Source: Candidatus Eremiobacterota bacterium
GTDB taxonomy: Bacteria > Vulcanimicrobiota > Vulcanimicrobiia > Vulcanimicrobiales > Vulcanimicrobiaceae
Direction: 5' to 3'
DNA length: 64,000 bases
Assembly: GCA_019235885.1 (NCBI GenBank)
Contig: JAFAKB010000056.1
Span: forward strand, 1 to 64,000
Of the stretch, positions 1 through 8,232 are shown in pieces. The notes beneath the pieces are model-generated. The model searched no databases, was not told where the DNA came from, and saw nothing but the letters and a program-made list of their open reading frames with translations. Position 1 is the stretch's first letter; each line of letters opens with the position of its first letter. The position numbers and the translations under genes were made by a program.

Positions 1-1
1 C

Positions 2-847
2 AACCTGTCCGCGGCACACGGCGCAGCTCGGTTCACGTTCGTCGATGCGGACGTCACCGCGCCGTGGGACGCGATCGTACGAGTCCGAGGCGGACGTTCC
101 GGCGGCGCGGTGTTCCATCTCGCCTCGCCGGCGAGCCCCGTGCAGTACGAACGCCTCGCGCTCGAAACGCTCGCCGTCAACGCGCAGGGCACGATGCACG
201 CCGTCGGCTTCGCCCGCGACGCGGACGCGGTGCTGGTGTACGCGTCGACGAGCGAGGCGTATGGCGACCCGCTCGAGCATCCGCAGCGCGAGACGTACTG
301 GGGCAACGTCAACCCCGTCGGCATGCGCGCCTGCTACGACGAGTCGAAGCGCTTCGGCGAAGCGTACGTGACGACCGCGGTGCGCAAGCTCGGGCTCGAC
401 GCGCGCGTCGCGCGGATCTTCAACACCTACGGACCGCGCATGCAGCTCGGCGACGGGCGGGTGATCCCGAACTTTTGCGTCGCGGCCTTGCGCAGCGCGC
501 CGTTCACCGTGTACGGCGAGGGAACGCAGACGCGGAGCTTCTGCTACGTCGACGACTTGGTCGACGGGCTGGTGCGGCTCGCGACGCGGCCCGGGCTCGC
601 GGGGCGCGTCGTGAACCTCGGCAACCCCGACGAGTACACGATTCGCGCGCTGGCTGAGACGACGGCGCGCTTGGCCGGTACCGAACTGCGGATCGAAGCG
701 CGCGCGCTGCCGCCCGACGATCCGGCCCGGCGGCGGCCCGACATCTCGCTGGCGCGCGCGCTGCTCGACTGGGAGCCGCGGATCCCGCTCGAGCGTGGTT
801 TGGCGACCACGCTCGACTACTTCAGTACCGCGTCGCCCGCCGGCTGA
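2..847 (+). CDS. UDP-glucuronate decarboxylase (UDP-xylose synthase) family, 5' truncated by window edge
   Basis: Short-chain (extended) NAD-dependent sugar-nucleotide epimerase/decarboxylase. The reading frame is open to base 2, so the N-terminal NAD-binding glycine motif lies outside the window. Visible family marks are FHLASPASP, TSEAYGDP, the catalytic YxxxK in CYDESKR, ARIFNTYGPRM, and GTQTRSFCYVDDLVDGL. These match UDP-glucuronate decarboxylases (UXS), which make UDP-xylose from UDP-glucuronate. The neighbour on the opposite strand makes UDP-glucuronate, which supports the substrate. The last 26 bases overlap the 3' end of ugd convergently. A dTDP-glucose 4,6-dehydratase or epimerase is less likely because the GNVNPVG and TRSFCYV motifs are UXS-like. 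Confidence 0.88.
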   Translation, partial: NLSAAHGAARFTFVDADVTAPWDAIVRVRGGRSGGAVFHLASPASPVQYERLALETLAVNAQGTMHAVGFARDADAVLVYASTSEAYGDPLEHPQRETYWGNVNPVGMRACYDESKRFGEAYVTTAVRKLGLDARVARIFNTYGPRMQLGDGRVIPNFCVAALRSAPFTVYGEGTQTRSFCYVDDLVDGLVRLATRPGLAGRVVNLGNPDEYTIRALAETTARLAGTELRIEARALPPDDPARRRPDISLARALLDWEPRIPLERGLATTLDYFSTASPAG

Positions 848-2186
848 CCGGCGCCGGCTCGCCGCCCGCCGGCGCGGAGAGCGCGCGGCCGGAGCGGCCC
901 ACACCGGCGTAGCGCAGCCCGTTCGCGAGCACTTTCTCCGGATCGAAGATGTTGCGGCCGTCGACGACGAGATCGCCGCGCATCGCGCGCGCGCAGCGCG
1001 CGAAGTCGAGCGCGCGAAACTCGTTCCACTCGGTCGCGAGCAGCAGCGCGTCGGCGTTTTCGAGCGTCGCGTACATGTCGTCGCACAGCACGGTCTCGTT
1101 TCCGATCGCGGCGCGCGCCGCATCGTTCGCGATCGGGTCGTAGGCGCGCACCGAGGCTCCGCGGTCCGCCAGCCGGCGGATCACGTTGATCGCCGGCGCG
1201 TCGCGGATGTCGTCGGTGTTCGGCTTGAACGCGAGCCCCAGCACGGCGATCGTTCGGCCGCGCAGCCCGCCCAGCTCGCGCTCCAGCTTCATCACGGTGC
1301 GCTCGACCTGATGGCGGTTCACCAGCTCGACCGCGTGCAGCAGCGGCGCCTGGTAGTCGCGCTCGACCGCCAGCTGCTCCAGCGCGCGGACGTCCTTCGG
1401 GAAGCACGAGCCGCCGTAGCCGATGCCGGGGTTGAGAAACTGCGTGCCGATGCGCTGGTCGAAGCCCATCCCGCGGCCGACCGTCCGCACGTCGACGCCG
1501 AGCAGCTCGCAGATGTTCGCGATCTCGTTGATGAACGAGATCTTCGTCGCCAGGAAGGCGTTGGCGGCGTACTTGATCATCTCGGCGGTGCGCACGTCGG
1601 TCACGACCATCGGCGCGTCGAGCGGCGCGTACAGGTCGCGCATCGCTGCTTCGGCGGCGGGATCGTTCGTGCCGATGACGATCCGGTCCGGCTTCAAGAA
1701 ATCCGCGACCGCCGAGCCTTCGCGCAAGAACTCCGGATTGCTCACCACGCTGACCGGGTGCTCGTTGCGCGCGTGCTCGCGCACGATCGAGGAGATCATC
1801 TCGCCGGTCTCGACCGGGACGGTCGACTTGGAGACGATGATCTTCGGCCCGTCGAGCGCGAGCCCGATCTCGCGCGCGACCGCGCGCACCGCGGAGAGAT
1901 CGGCGTGGCCGTCGGCGCGCATCGGCGTTCCGACCGCGATGAAGACCATCTCGCTCTCGCGCACCGCCGCGCCCGTCTCGGCGGTGAAGCGCAGACGCTC
2001 GGCCTGCACGTTGCGAGCGACCATCTCGCCCAGCGAAGGCTCGTAGAACGGAATCTCGCCCGCCTGCAGCCGCTCGATCTTCGATGCGTCGTTGTCGGCG
2101 CACACGACGGTGTTGCCGAGCTCGGCGAAGCACGTCCCGGTGACCAACCCGACGTAACCGGAACCGACGATAGCGATTCGTCTCAT
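822..2186 (-). CDS. ugd: UDP-glucose 6-dehydrogenase
   Basis: Oxidises UDP-glucose to UDP-glucuronate with two NAD, a cytosolic step feeding surface polysaccharide. The 454-residue protein starts with the Rossmann motif IAIVGSGYVGLVTG. It carries the family motifs FIAVGTP, SKSTVPVETG, SNPEFLREGSA, the central helix around EMIKYAANAFLATKISF and the catalytic cysteine in GGSCFPKD. The UDP-binding C-terminal domain with LGLAFKPNTDDIRDAPA follows. Length is normal. It lies 64 bases after the large glycosyltransferase's region and is probably the last gene of the minus-strand polysaccharide operon. Its 3' end overlaps the converging UXS gene by 26 bases, so the extra C-terminal tail (roughly the last 15 residues, Ala/Pro/Arg-rich) is the part shared with that overlap. 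Confidence 0.97.
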   Translation of the reverse strand: MRRIAIVGSGYVGLVTGTCFAELGNTVVCADNDASKIERLQAGEIPFYEPSLGEMVARNVQAERLRFTAETGAAVRESEMVFIAVGTPMRADGHADLSAVRAVAREIGLALDGPKIIVSKSTVPVETGEMISSIVREHARNEHPVSVVSNPEFLREGSAVADFLKPDRIVIGTNDPAAEAAMRDLYAPLDAPMVVTDVRTAEMIKYAANAFLATKISFINEIANICELLGVDVRTVGRGMGFDQRIGTQFLNPGIGYGGSCFPKDVRALEQLAVERDYQAPLLHAVELVNRHQVERTVMKLERELGGLRGRTIAVLGLAFKPNTDDIRDAPAINVIRRLADRGASVRAYDPIANDAARAAIGNETVLCDDMYATLENADALLLATEWNEFRALDFARCARAMRGDLVVDGRNIFDPEKVLANGLRYAGVGRSGRALSAPAGGEPAPVSRRATRY

Positions 2187-2250
2187 CGCGCCGGGGATTC
2201 CCGCGGCACGGCGAGCGCCCCTCGCGGCGAGCGAGACCGGCGGGCGCAGG

Positions 2251-5181
2251 TCACAGGCGCAGCCCGAAGTCTTCGGCGTGGGCGGTCAGGTTCGGGTTGT
2301 AGTACGGATCGCGCGCGGCGAACGCCGGCCAGCGGCGGCGGATCGCGGCGACCTCTTCCATCGCGCGCGCGACCTTCCCCGGCGTGTCGTCGCCGCCACG
2401 GCTCTTCGACTCGTAGTGATACAGCTTCGCGCGCGGGACGAAGACGTTGCGGTAGCCTGCCGCGTGCAGCTTCAGGCACAAGTCGACGTCGTTGTACGAG
2501 ATCGCGAGCGTCTCGTCGAGGCCGCCGACCTGCTCGTACTTGCGCTTCTCGAGCATCAGGCACGCGCCGGTCATCGCCAGGTAGTTCGTGTCGAGCTCGA
2601 GGCCGCCGTGGTAGCCGGCGGTGTTCGCCGGCAGGTAGCGGTGCGCGTGGCCGGCGAGGCCCAGTATCCCGAGCACGATGCCGCCGTGCTGCACGGTGCC
2701 GTCGGCGTAGAGCAGCAGCGCGCCGACCGCGCCGACCGACGGGCGCCGCGCCTGACCGAGCATCGCCTCCATCCACTCCGGCGCGATCACCTCCGTGTCG
2801 TTGTTCAGTAGCACGACGAACTGCGCATCGGCCGCCTGCACCGCCGCGTTGTTGAGCCGCGAGTAGTTGAACGGCGAGGGATCGCGCAGCACGCGGAAGC
2901 GCTGCGGCTCGCGCTGTTCCCAGTCGGCGAGCAGCGCATGCGTCGCGGCCTCGCGGCTGCCGTTGTCGACGAGCAGCAGCTCGAAATTGCGATAGGCGGT
3001 GCGCTCGAAGAGCGAGGCGATGCACGGGCCGAGCAGATCGGCGCGGTCGCGGGTCGGAACGATGACGCACACGCGCTCGTCCCCCGGGACGGTGAACCGC
3101 ACGTCGACCCCGTCGGTCGCCGGCTGCACGACCGCCTCCTCGCCGCGCCGCCGCAGCGCGACCTCGACCGCCAGCGCGAGATCGTTCTGCGCGACGGCGT
3201 TGCGCGCGTCGCGGTGGCACAGCACCTGCGCGACGTGCGCGACCTTCGCGGTGCGCTCGGTGACGCGCAGCAGCGCTTCGTACCACTGCGCACTCTCGAA
3301 GACGTCGCGCACGCCGCCGGCGGCTTCGAGCAACTCGCGCCGCACCATGACCGGGCGGCCGACGTAGTCGCGGGTGAGGAACGTCTCCGGCGACCAGTCC
3401 GGTTTGAACCACGGGTCGACGAGGACGCCCCGCTCGTCGATGCGGTCTTCGTCGGCGTAGACGACGTCGGCGTCGCCGTGCAGCGCGAGCGCCAGCTCGA
3501 ACAGCGCGTGCGCTTCCAACCGGTCGTGCGGGTCGAGCGGTCCGACGACGTCGGCCTCGCCGAAGCGCTCGCCGCCCGGCGGCACGACGACGATGCGCGG
3601 ATCGTCGAGCGCGGCCGGTTCGAGCGCGGCGGCGGCTTCCGGCGAATCGACCAGCACGCGCGCCGTCCAGCGGTCGTACACTTGCTCGCGCAGCGTTTGC
3701 AGCGTCGTCGCGACACCGTCGGCGCCGCGCCGCCGCGCATCGATCACGATGCCGAACGTGATGGTCCGCGGCAGAAAACGCACCATCGCGCGCATCCGCT
3801 CGACGTCCTCGCGGCGCAAGCGGTGGTGCTCGCGGAAGAGCTGGTACGGATCGCCGAGCGCGGCGAGCTCGACCGCGCGCGCGTGCCGCTCCGCGATCTG
3901 CACCGGATCGTCGAACGGACCGATCCCGAACCGCCGCTTCGCCGCGAACCAGGTGTCGCGCAGGCGCCAGAAGCGGCTGACGCGCATCGCCTCGATCGTT
4001 CGCCGCTGCCGCTGCACCAGCGGGTAGAGATACGCGACCTGCGTCAGCAGCGCGTCGCGCGAGCGGCCGTCTTCGAGCGCGCCGAGCGAGTCGACGGCTT
4101 CGCTCGTGCGCGCGGCGACGCGGCGCCAGCCGCCGCGCGCGTCGACGTACGCCGCGCCCGCGCGCGCGATCGCCGCCAGCTGCGCGTCGTCCGGCAACGC
4201 GTTCAGCGCGTCCGGCCACCGCTCGCGCGGAACGACGATTCCGCCGCCGGTCTCGCGCACGAGCGCTGCCGCACCCGGCGCGTCGTCTTCCGCCAGCACC
4301 GGCTTGCCGTACGCCCACGCCTCGACGACCTCGGGAACGAAGCCCAAACCGGCGCCGCCGACCGCGACGGCGCGCGAGCAGGCGAAGAACGCGGCGCGGT
4401 CGCGCTCTTCGACTTCGTCGAGCGCGACGATCAGCGTCTCGCTTCCGCTCGCGCGCAGCCGCGCCGGCGCCAAGTCGTCACCGGCGGCGAGCACGTACGG
4501 CCGCCCGCGGGTGATGCGGTGCACGCGCTCGGTGTGCAGATCTTGGCGCGGCACGACGTCGACGCCGAGCCCGACGATCCGCGTGCGCGAGCGCACGGCG
4601 GGCCCGTACAGCTCGGCGACCAGCAGCGCTTCGGCTTCGGTCGTGCACAGCATCATCCGCGCGCGCGACGCCGCGGCCGCCACGGCGGGCAGCCGCGCCG
4701 CCGGCTGGTCGTCGAGCAGCGGGACGAGCAGCGCGCGCTCGGCGACGTCGCCGATCGCGTGCACCGTCGTCGGCGAGGTGAGGTCGAGGAACAGAAACGC
4801 GTCGTAGCGGTCGGCCGACGCGCGAACGTGCGCGAGCAGCTCGGGGCTGCGCACGCGCTCGTCGAGCAGCGCCTGCGCGCGCTCGGCCAGCGCCGCGCCG
4901 CCGCGCCGCACCGCGAGCAGCGCCTCTTCGTACGCGACGCGGTCCGGCGCGCTGACGCGAAAGCGATGGACCGGAAACGGTTCGGTGTGATCGGTCCCGG
5001 CGACGAAGAAGTTCGCGTCCGGCGCGTCGGGCGTGGTGGTCGTCGTCAGCACTTCGAGCGCGACGCCTTCGAGCGCGAGATGCGTCGCGTACGCGAACGC
5101 GAAACGCTCCTTGCGCCCGCGCAGCTCGCGGCCGAAGAACGGCGCGACGAGCGCGACCTTCTGGCGGCCGCCCGCGTTCAC
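2251..5181 (-). CDS. Three-domain glycosyltransferase (GT4-like + two GT2-type domains)
   Basis: A 976-residue cytosolic polysaccharide glycosyltransferase. Residues 1-370 look like a GT4/GT-B fold: N-terminal KVALVAPFFG, then FVPEVVEAWAYGKPVLAEDD and GGGIVVP in the nucleotide-sugar half. After a basic helical linker (about 400-470), residues 474-690 form a GT2-like unit with VYADEDRID and WFKPDWSPETFLTRDYVG. Residues 704-976 form a second complete GT2 domain with VCVIVPTRDRADLL, LLVDNGS, VVLLNNDTEV and SYNDVDLCLKLH. The start is GTG at 5181, overlapping the ligase stop as GTGA. The frame stays open upstream to 6438, but that extension is Arg/Ala shadow sequence of the ligase gene. Acceptor and sugar cannot be told from sequence; rhamnan or O-antigen elongating enzymes share the DED-type double-GT2 layout. 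Confidence 0.88.
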   Translation of the reverse strand: MNAGGRQKVALVAPFFGRELRGRKERFAFAYATHLALEGVALEVLTTTTTPDAPDANFFVAGTDHTEPFPVHRFRVSAPDRVAYEEALLAVRRGGAALAERAQALLDERVRSPELLAHVRASADRYDAFLFLDLTSPTTVHAIGDVAERALLVPLLDDQPAARLPAVAAAASRARMMLCTTEAEALLVAELYGPAVRSRTRIVGLGVDVVPRQDLHTERVHRITRGRPYVLAAGDDLAPARLRASGSETLIVALDEVEERDRAAFFACSRAVAVGGAGLGFVPEVVEAWAYGKPVLAEDDAPGAAALVRETGGGIVVPRERWPDALNALPDDAQLAAIARAGAAYVDARGGWRRVAARTSEAVDSLGALEDGRSRDALLTQVAYLYPLVQRQRRTIEAMRVSRFWRLRDTWFAAKRRFGIGPFDDPVQIAERHARAVELAALGDPYQLFREHHRLRREDVERMRAMVRFLPRTITFGIVIDARRRGADGVATTLQTLREQVYDRWTARVLVDSPEAAAALEPAALDDPRIVVVPPGGERFGEADVVGPLDPHDRLEAHALFELALALHGDADVVYADEDRIDERGVLVDPWFKPDWSPETFLTRDYVGRPVMVRRELLEAAGGVRDVFESAQWYEALLRVTERTAKVAHVAQVLCHRDARNAVAQNDLALAVEVALRRRGEEAVVQPATDGVDVRFTVPGDERVCVIVPTRDRADLLGPCIASLFERTAYRNFELLLVDNGSREAATHALLADWEQREPQRFRVLRDPSPFNYSRLNNAAVQAADAQFVVLLNNDTEVIAPEWMEAMLGQARRPSVGAVGALLLYADGTVQHGGIVLGILGLAGHAHRYLPANTAGYHGGLELDTNYLAMTGACLMLEKRKYEQVGGLDETLAISYNDVDLCLKLHAAGYRNVFVPRAKLYHYESKSRGGDDTPGKVARAMEEVAAIRRRWPAFAARDPYYNPNLTAHAEDFGLRL

Positions 5182-6518
5182 GAGACGCTCGCGGCCGGCA
5201 CGACCGACGCGGCGGCGCGGCGGCGCTCGAACAGCCGCCGCGCCGCGACCTCGGCGACCGCGACGCCGACCAGCAGCCAGTACGCCGAGGCGACCTTCGG
5301 AAAGAAGAACAGATCGTCGAAGATCTGGTGCGAGGCGAGCGCGACGGTTGCGCCGAGCGCGCCGACGACGAGCGGACGCCGCACGCCGCTCCGCGCCAGC
5401 GTCACGATCGTCACCACGAACAGCGCGAGCGTGGTGGCGAACCCGACCAGTCCTTCTTCCGCCAAGCTCTGCAGATAGATGCTGTTCGCGTGCGTGCGCA
5501 CGCCGTTCAAACCGGTCTCGGGGAGATCGAGCTCGTAGTTGCCCGCGCCGACGCCGACGATTGGCGAGCTGCGCCACAGCTCGACCGCCGCGTGCCAGAG
5601 CTGCGAGCGGTTGGCGAGGTGATCGCCGGGCTGCGGCGTCTGGTCGAGCGAGAAGTATCCGGCCGGGACGCCGGCGCGCAGTGCGACGGCGGCGCCGAGC
5701 ACGACGACGAGCGCGACGACCGCGCCGAAGCGCAGCGCAACGCCGCGGAACGGGCGCAGCACCAGCAGCACGACGACGACGCCGAGCGCGACGCCGATGA
5801 TCCCCGAGCGCGAGATCGTCAGCAGATCGGTCAGCGCCGCGAGCGAGACGACGAAGACGAGCACGCGGTCGCGGTGGACGAGCGCGCGCGCGACGAGAAC
5901 CGGGATCGCGACGTCGAGGTAGCCGGCGAGCTGGTTCGGTCCTTCGAGCGCGCCGGCGATGCGCGGCACCGACCGGCCGTGCACGAACAGCCCGCTGTGC
6001 GCGCCGATCAGGTACTCGGCGAGCGCGGAGAAGCTCACCAGCACCACGGCAGCTTCGAGCATGCGCCAGAACGGGCGGTCGTCGGGATCGGTCGCGAACG
6101 CCGCTACCGCGCCGAGAAAGAGCAGCAGGTACTCGCCCTGCTTGAACGCTTCGCGCACCACCGCGCCGAGATGCTGCGCGTGCAGCGTGCTGAGCGCGAT
6201 CGCGACGAGCGTCGCGGCGAAGGCGGTGAGCATCGCCCGCACCGGAACGGTGCGAAACGCGGCGATGTCCGGGCGCGAGAACGCGAGCACGGCGAACATC
6301 CCGATCAAGCCGGCTTTGAGCGTCGTGATCGTCGTCGGCCCGACGTAGCGCGCCAAGTCGAACGGCGCGAGGACGAGGAGCGCCGCGACGCCGAGCGCCG
6401 GGCGCCGCCGCGTGAGCAGCGCGACGCCGATCGCGCACGCGAGGTAGACGAGCGCGCTCGGCAGGTCGACCGCCACGTGCGTCTCGTGACGCAGCGTGAC
6501 GGTCCAGGGGTGAAACAT
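5178..6518 (-). CDS. O-antigen ligase/polymerase family membrane protein (WaaL/Wzy-like)
   Basis: A 446-residue polytopic inner-membrane protein with about ten hydrophobic segments. It has the O-antigen ligase signature in the long periplasmic loop: RSQLWHAAVELWRSSPIVGVGAGNYE followed by HANSIYLQSLAEEGLVG, where the His is the usual catalytic residue. It joins undecaprenyl-linked polysaccharide to an acceptor or polymerises it. ATG at 6518 gives an immediate MFHPWT start and overlaps the upstream stop as ATGA; the ORF extends further upstream only as a shadow. Ligase and polymerase share the fold, so which reaction it performs is open. It sits between the unknown membrane protein and the multidomain glycosyltransferase in the same operon. 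Confidence 0.85.
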   Translation of the reverse strand: MFHPWTVTLRHETHVAVDLPSALVYLACAIGVALLTRRRPALGVAALLVLAPFDLARYVGPTTITTLKAGLIGMFAVLAFSRPDIAAFRTVPVRAMLTAFAATLVAIALSTLHAQHLGAVVREAFKQGEYLLLFLGAVAAFATDPDDRPFWRMLEAAVVLVSFSALAEYLIGAHSGLFVHGRSVPRIAGALEGPNQLAGYLDVAIPVLVARALVHRDRVLVFVVSLAALTDLLTISRSGIIGVALGVVVVLLVLRPFRGVALRFGAVVALVVVLGAAVALRAGVPAGYFSLDQTPQPGDHLANRSQLWHAAVELWRSSPIVGVGAGNYELDLPETGLNGVRTHANSIYLQSLAEEGLVGFATTLALFVVTIVTLARSGVRRPLVVGALGATVALASHQIFDDLFFFPKVASAYWLLVGVAVAEVAARRLFERRRAAASVVPAASVS

Positions 6519-8197
6519 CAACTCGGCCTTTCGACCTGCGTGCGGCGACGGTCCCCCGGCGGCGCCGCGACGACGGCAGGCTGCGGTTCGGCGGCGCTGC
6601 GAACGAGCGCGATTCCGACCGCGGTTGCGGCGAGCGGCACGAGCACCAGCATGAGGAGATCGAGCGAGGGCGCGACGCGGGCGGCGTCGGGAAGCGAGCC
6701 GGCGATCCACGTCACGACGAGATCGGCAAGCGCCAGCCCGGCGATCGTGTGCTGCAGCGGCGCCGGCAGCTCCGCGAGCGCAGCCCCCAGCACGACGAAC
6801 AGGATCAGCACCAGCGCGTACGCGCCGTGCGTGGTGACGGTCGCGCCGGGACCCCAGAGCGCGACGGACCAGAACGCGGTCGAGCAGAGCGCGAGAACGA
6901 GCAGCGCGCCCACGCTGCGCCGGGCGGTGCGGTCGGCGCGCCGCCACCACCACGGGAGCGCGAGCCAGCCCAGGTTCGCCACGCCGAGCGCGGCCGTGAC
7001 GTGCTCGCGCTCGCGCACTCGCCACACGTTGATCGGGCCGAGGGGCTCGCTCATCGTCGCCGCCTCCATCAGCGGAGCGGCCCCGAAGGCGGTCTGCACG
7101 TTCGCCAGCTTGTTGCGCACGATCTCGCTCGGCGGCGTGCGCGCGTACGCTTCCGCGATCGCGCGGCCGGCGGGACGCGGATCGACGGGGACGATCCCGG
7201 CCAGGTGCATCTTCAGCAACCGGTCTCCCGGCGGGTCGTAGAAGCGTTGATACGCTGCCCAGGGCACCAGCAGCACGACGCCTGACGTGACCGCGAGCGC
7301 AAGCGCACGATCGAGCCGAAGTCGCCGCGCCGCCGCGAGCAGCGCGAACGCGGGGAAGACGAAGAACACCGCGCCGCCGTGCGCGAGCAGCGCGAGCGCG
7401 GCGCAGATCCCTGCGCACGCAAAGCTGGCGACGCGGCCGGCGCGCGGTGCAGGCAGCGCGAAGACGAGCGCGCCGAGCGAGAACGCCGCCGCCAGCAGCT
7501 TCGGCCACGTGTAGACGGTGTTGTAGAGACAGTAGCCGGACAAGATCGCCAGCGCGAGCACCAGCGCGCGTCCGCGCGGCGAAAGGCCCGCGCGAACGCA
7601 CAGCAGCCAGGTCGCGGGCAGCCACGCCAGCTGCGCCACCGCGCCGGCGATCTCGTAGACGACGTCGGTGTACTGCGGCGCGAACGCGAGCGGCCGAATC
7701 AGCAGCTGTATCCCGGTCTGCAGCGGCGGCCGGTCGCTGCTGAGCCAGTCGCCGAACAGATGCCGCGGATCGAGCCCGAGGTACAGCCGCTCGGCGAAGA
7801 GCTGCGGGATGATGTTGTCGGGCGGGCGCAGCACGAAGAAGCGGTTCGCGGCCGGAATCCCGGTCGAGGGCAGGTACAGCACCGCCAGGTAGAACAGCCC
7901 GGTCAGAAACGTCAGCGCGAGCGGAAGCGCTTCCTCACGCGCGAACCCGCCGCGCGCAAGCAGCACCAGCGCGACGAGCGCGGCGGCGATCCACCCGACC
8001 GAGACCGCGCGCCCGGCCAGCGGATTCCACAGATAGATCCAAAAGGCCGCATATCCCGCCAGCGCCGTGATCGCGTACGCGACCAGCGGCGTCGCGGCGA
8101 GGTCGAAGTTCGACCGCCGCACGACCGCGCGCGCAACGGCGTACCCGGGCGCGAGCAGCAGCAGGAACTCCGTCGCGTACGCGACGGGCGCGATCAC
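6518..8197 (-). CDS. Polytopic membrane protein of the polysaccharide operon (GT-C-like, unassigned)
   Basis: About 560 residues with a dozen hydrophobic segments and a large loop after the first third. The loop between segments holds PPDNIIPQLFAERLYLG and SDRPPLQTGIQLL, a pattern resembling the first periplasmic loop of GT-C glycosyltransferases, which places Asp/Glu near the catalytic site. I cannot assign it to a named family. The start is uncertain: GTG at 8197 gives MIAPVAYATEFLLLL at the first membrane segment, and TTG at 8227 is an alternative six bases after the flippase stop codon. The stop overlaps the ligase start (ATGA). Its position between a flippase and a ligase suggests work on lipid-linked sugar, possibly as a polyprenyl-phosphate-sugar-dependent transferase. 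Confidence 0.72.
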   Translation of the reverse strand: MIAPVAYATEFLLLLAPGYAVARAVVRRSNFDLAATPLVAYAITALAGYAAFWIYLWNPLAGRAVSVGWIAAALVALVLLARGGFAREEALPLALTFLTGLFYLAVLYLPSTGIPAANRFFVLRPPDNIIPQLFAERLYLGLDPRHLFGDWLSSDRPPLQTGIQLLIRPLAFAPQYTDVVYEIAGAVAQLAWLPATWLLCVRAGLSPRGRALVLALAILSGYCLYNTVYTWPKLLAAAFSLGALVFALPAPRAGRVASFACAGICAALALLAHGGAVFFVFPAFALLAAARRLRLDRALALAVTSGVVLLVPWAAYQRFYDPPGDRLLKMHLAGIVPVDPRPAGRAIAEAYARTPPSEIVRNKLANVQTAFGAAPLMEAATMSEPLGPINVWRVREREHVTAALGVANLGWLALPWWWRRADRTARRSVGALLVLALCSTAFWSVALWGPGATVTTHGAYALVLILFVVLGAALAELPAPLQHTIAGLALADLVVTWIAGSLPDAARVAPSLDLLMLVLVPLAATAVGIALVRSAAEPQPAVVAAPPGDRRRTQVERPS

Positions 8198-8232
8198 CGA
8201 CCCCGCGCCGATTCCGACCGACGGCAAAACGC

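Noticed and set aside
795-2855. Open frame of 686 residues antisense to ugd and the glycosyltransferase gene
   Set aside because: Extreme Arg/Ala/Val composition without domains, fully inside clearly coding DNA on the other strand; a high-GC shadow frame.
5181-6438. N-terminal extension of the glycosyltransferase frame, making a 1395-residue protein
   Set aside because: The added 419 residues are Arg/Ala-rich, overlap the ligase gene on the same strand in another frame and lack homology; the GTG at 5181 has the typical overlap.
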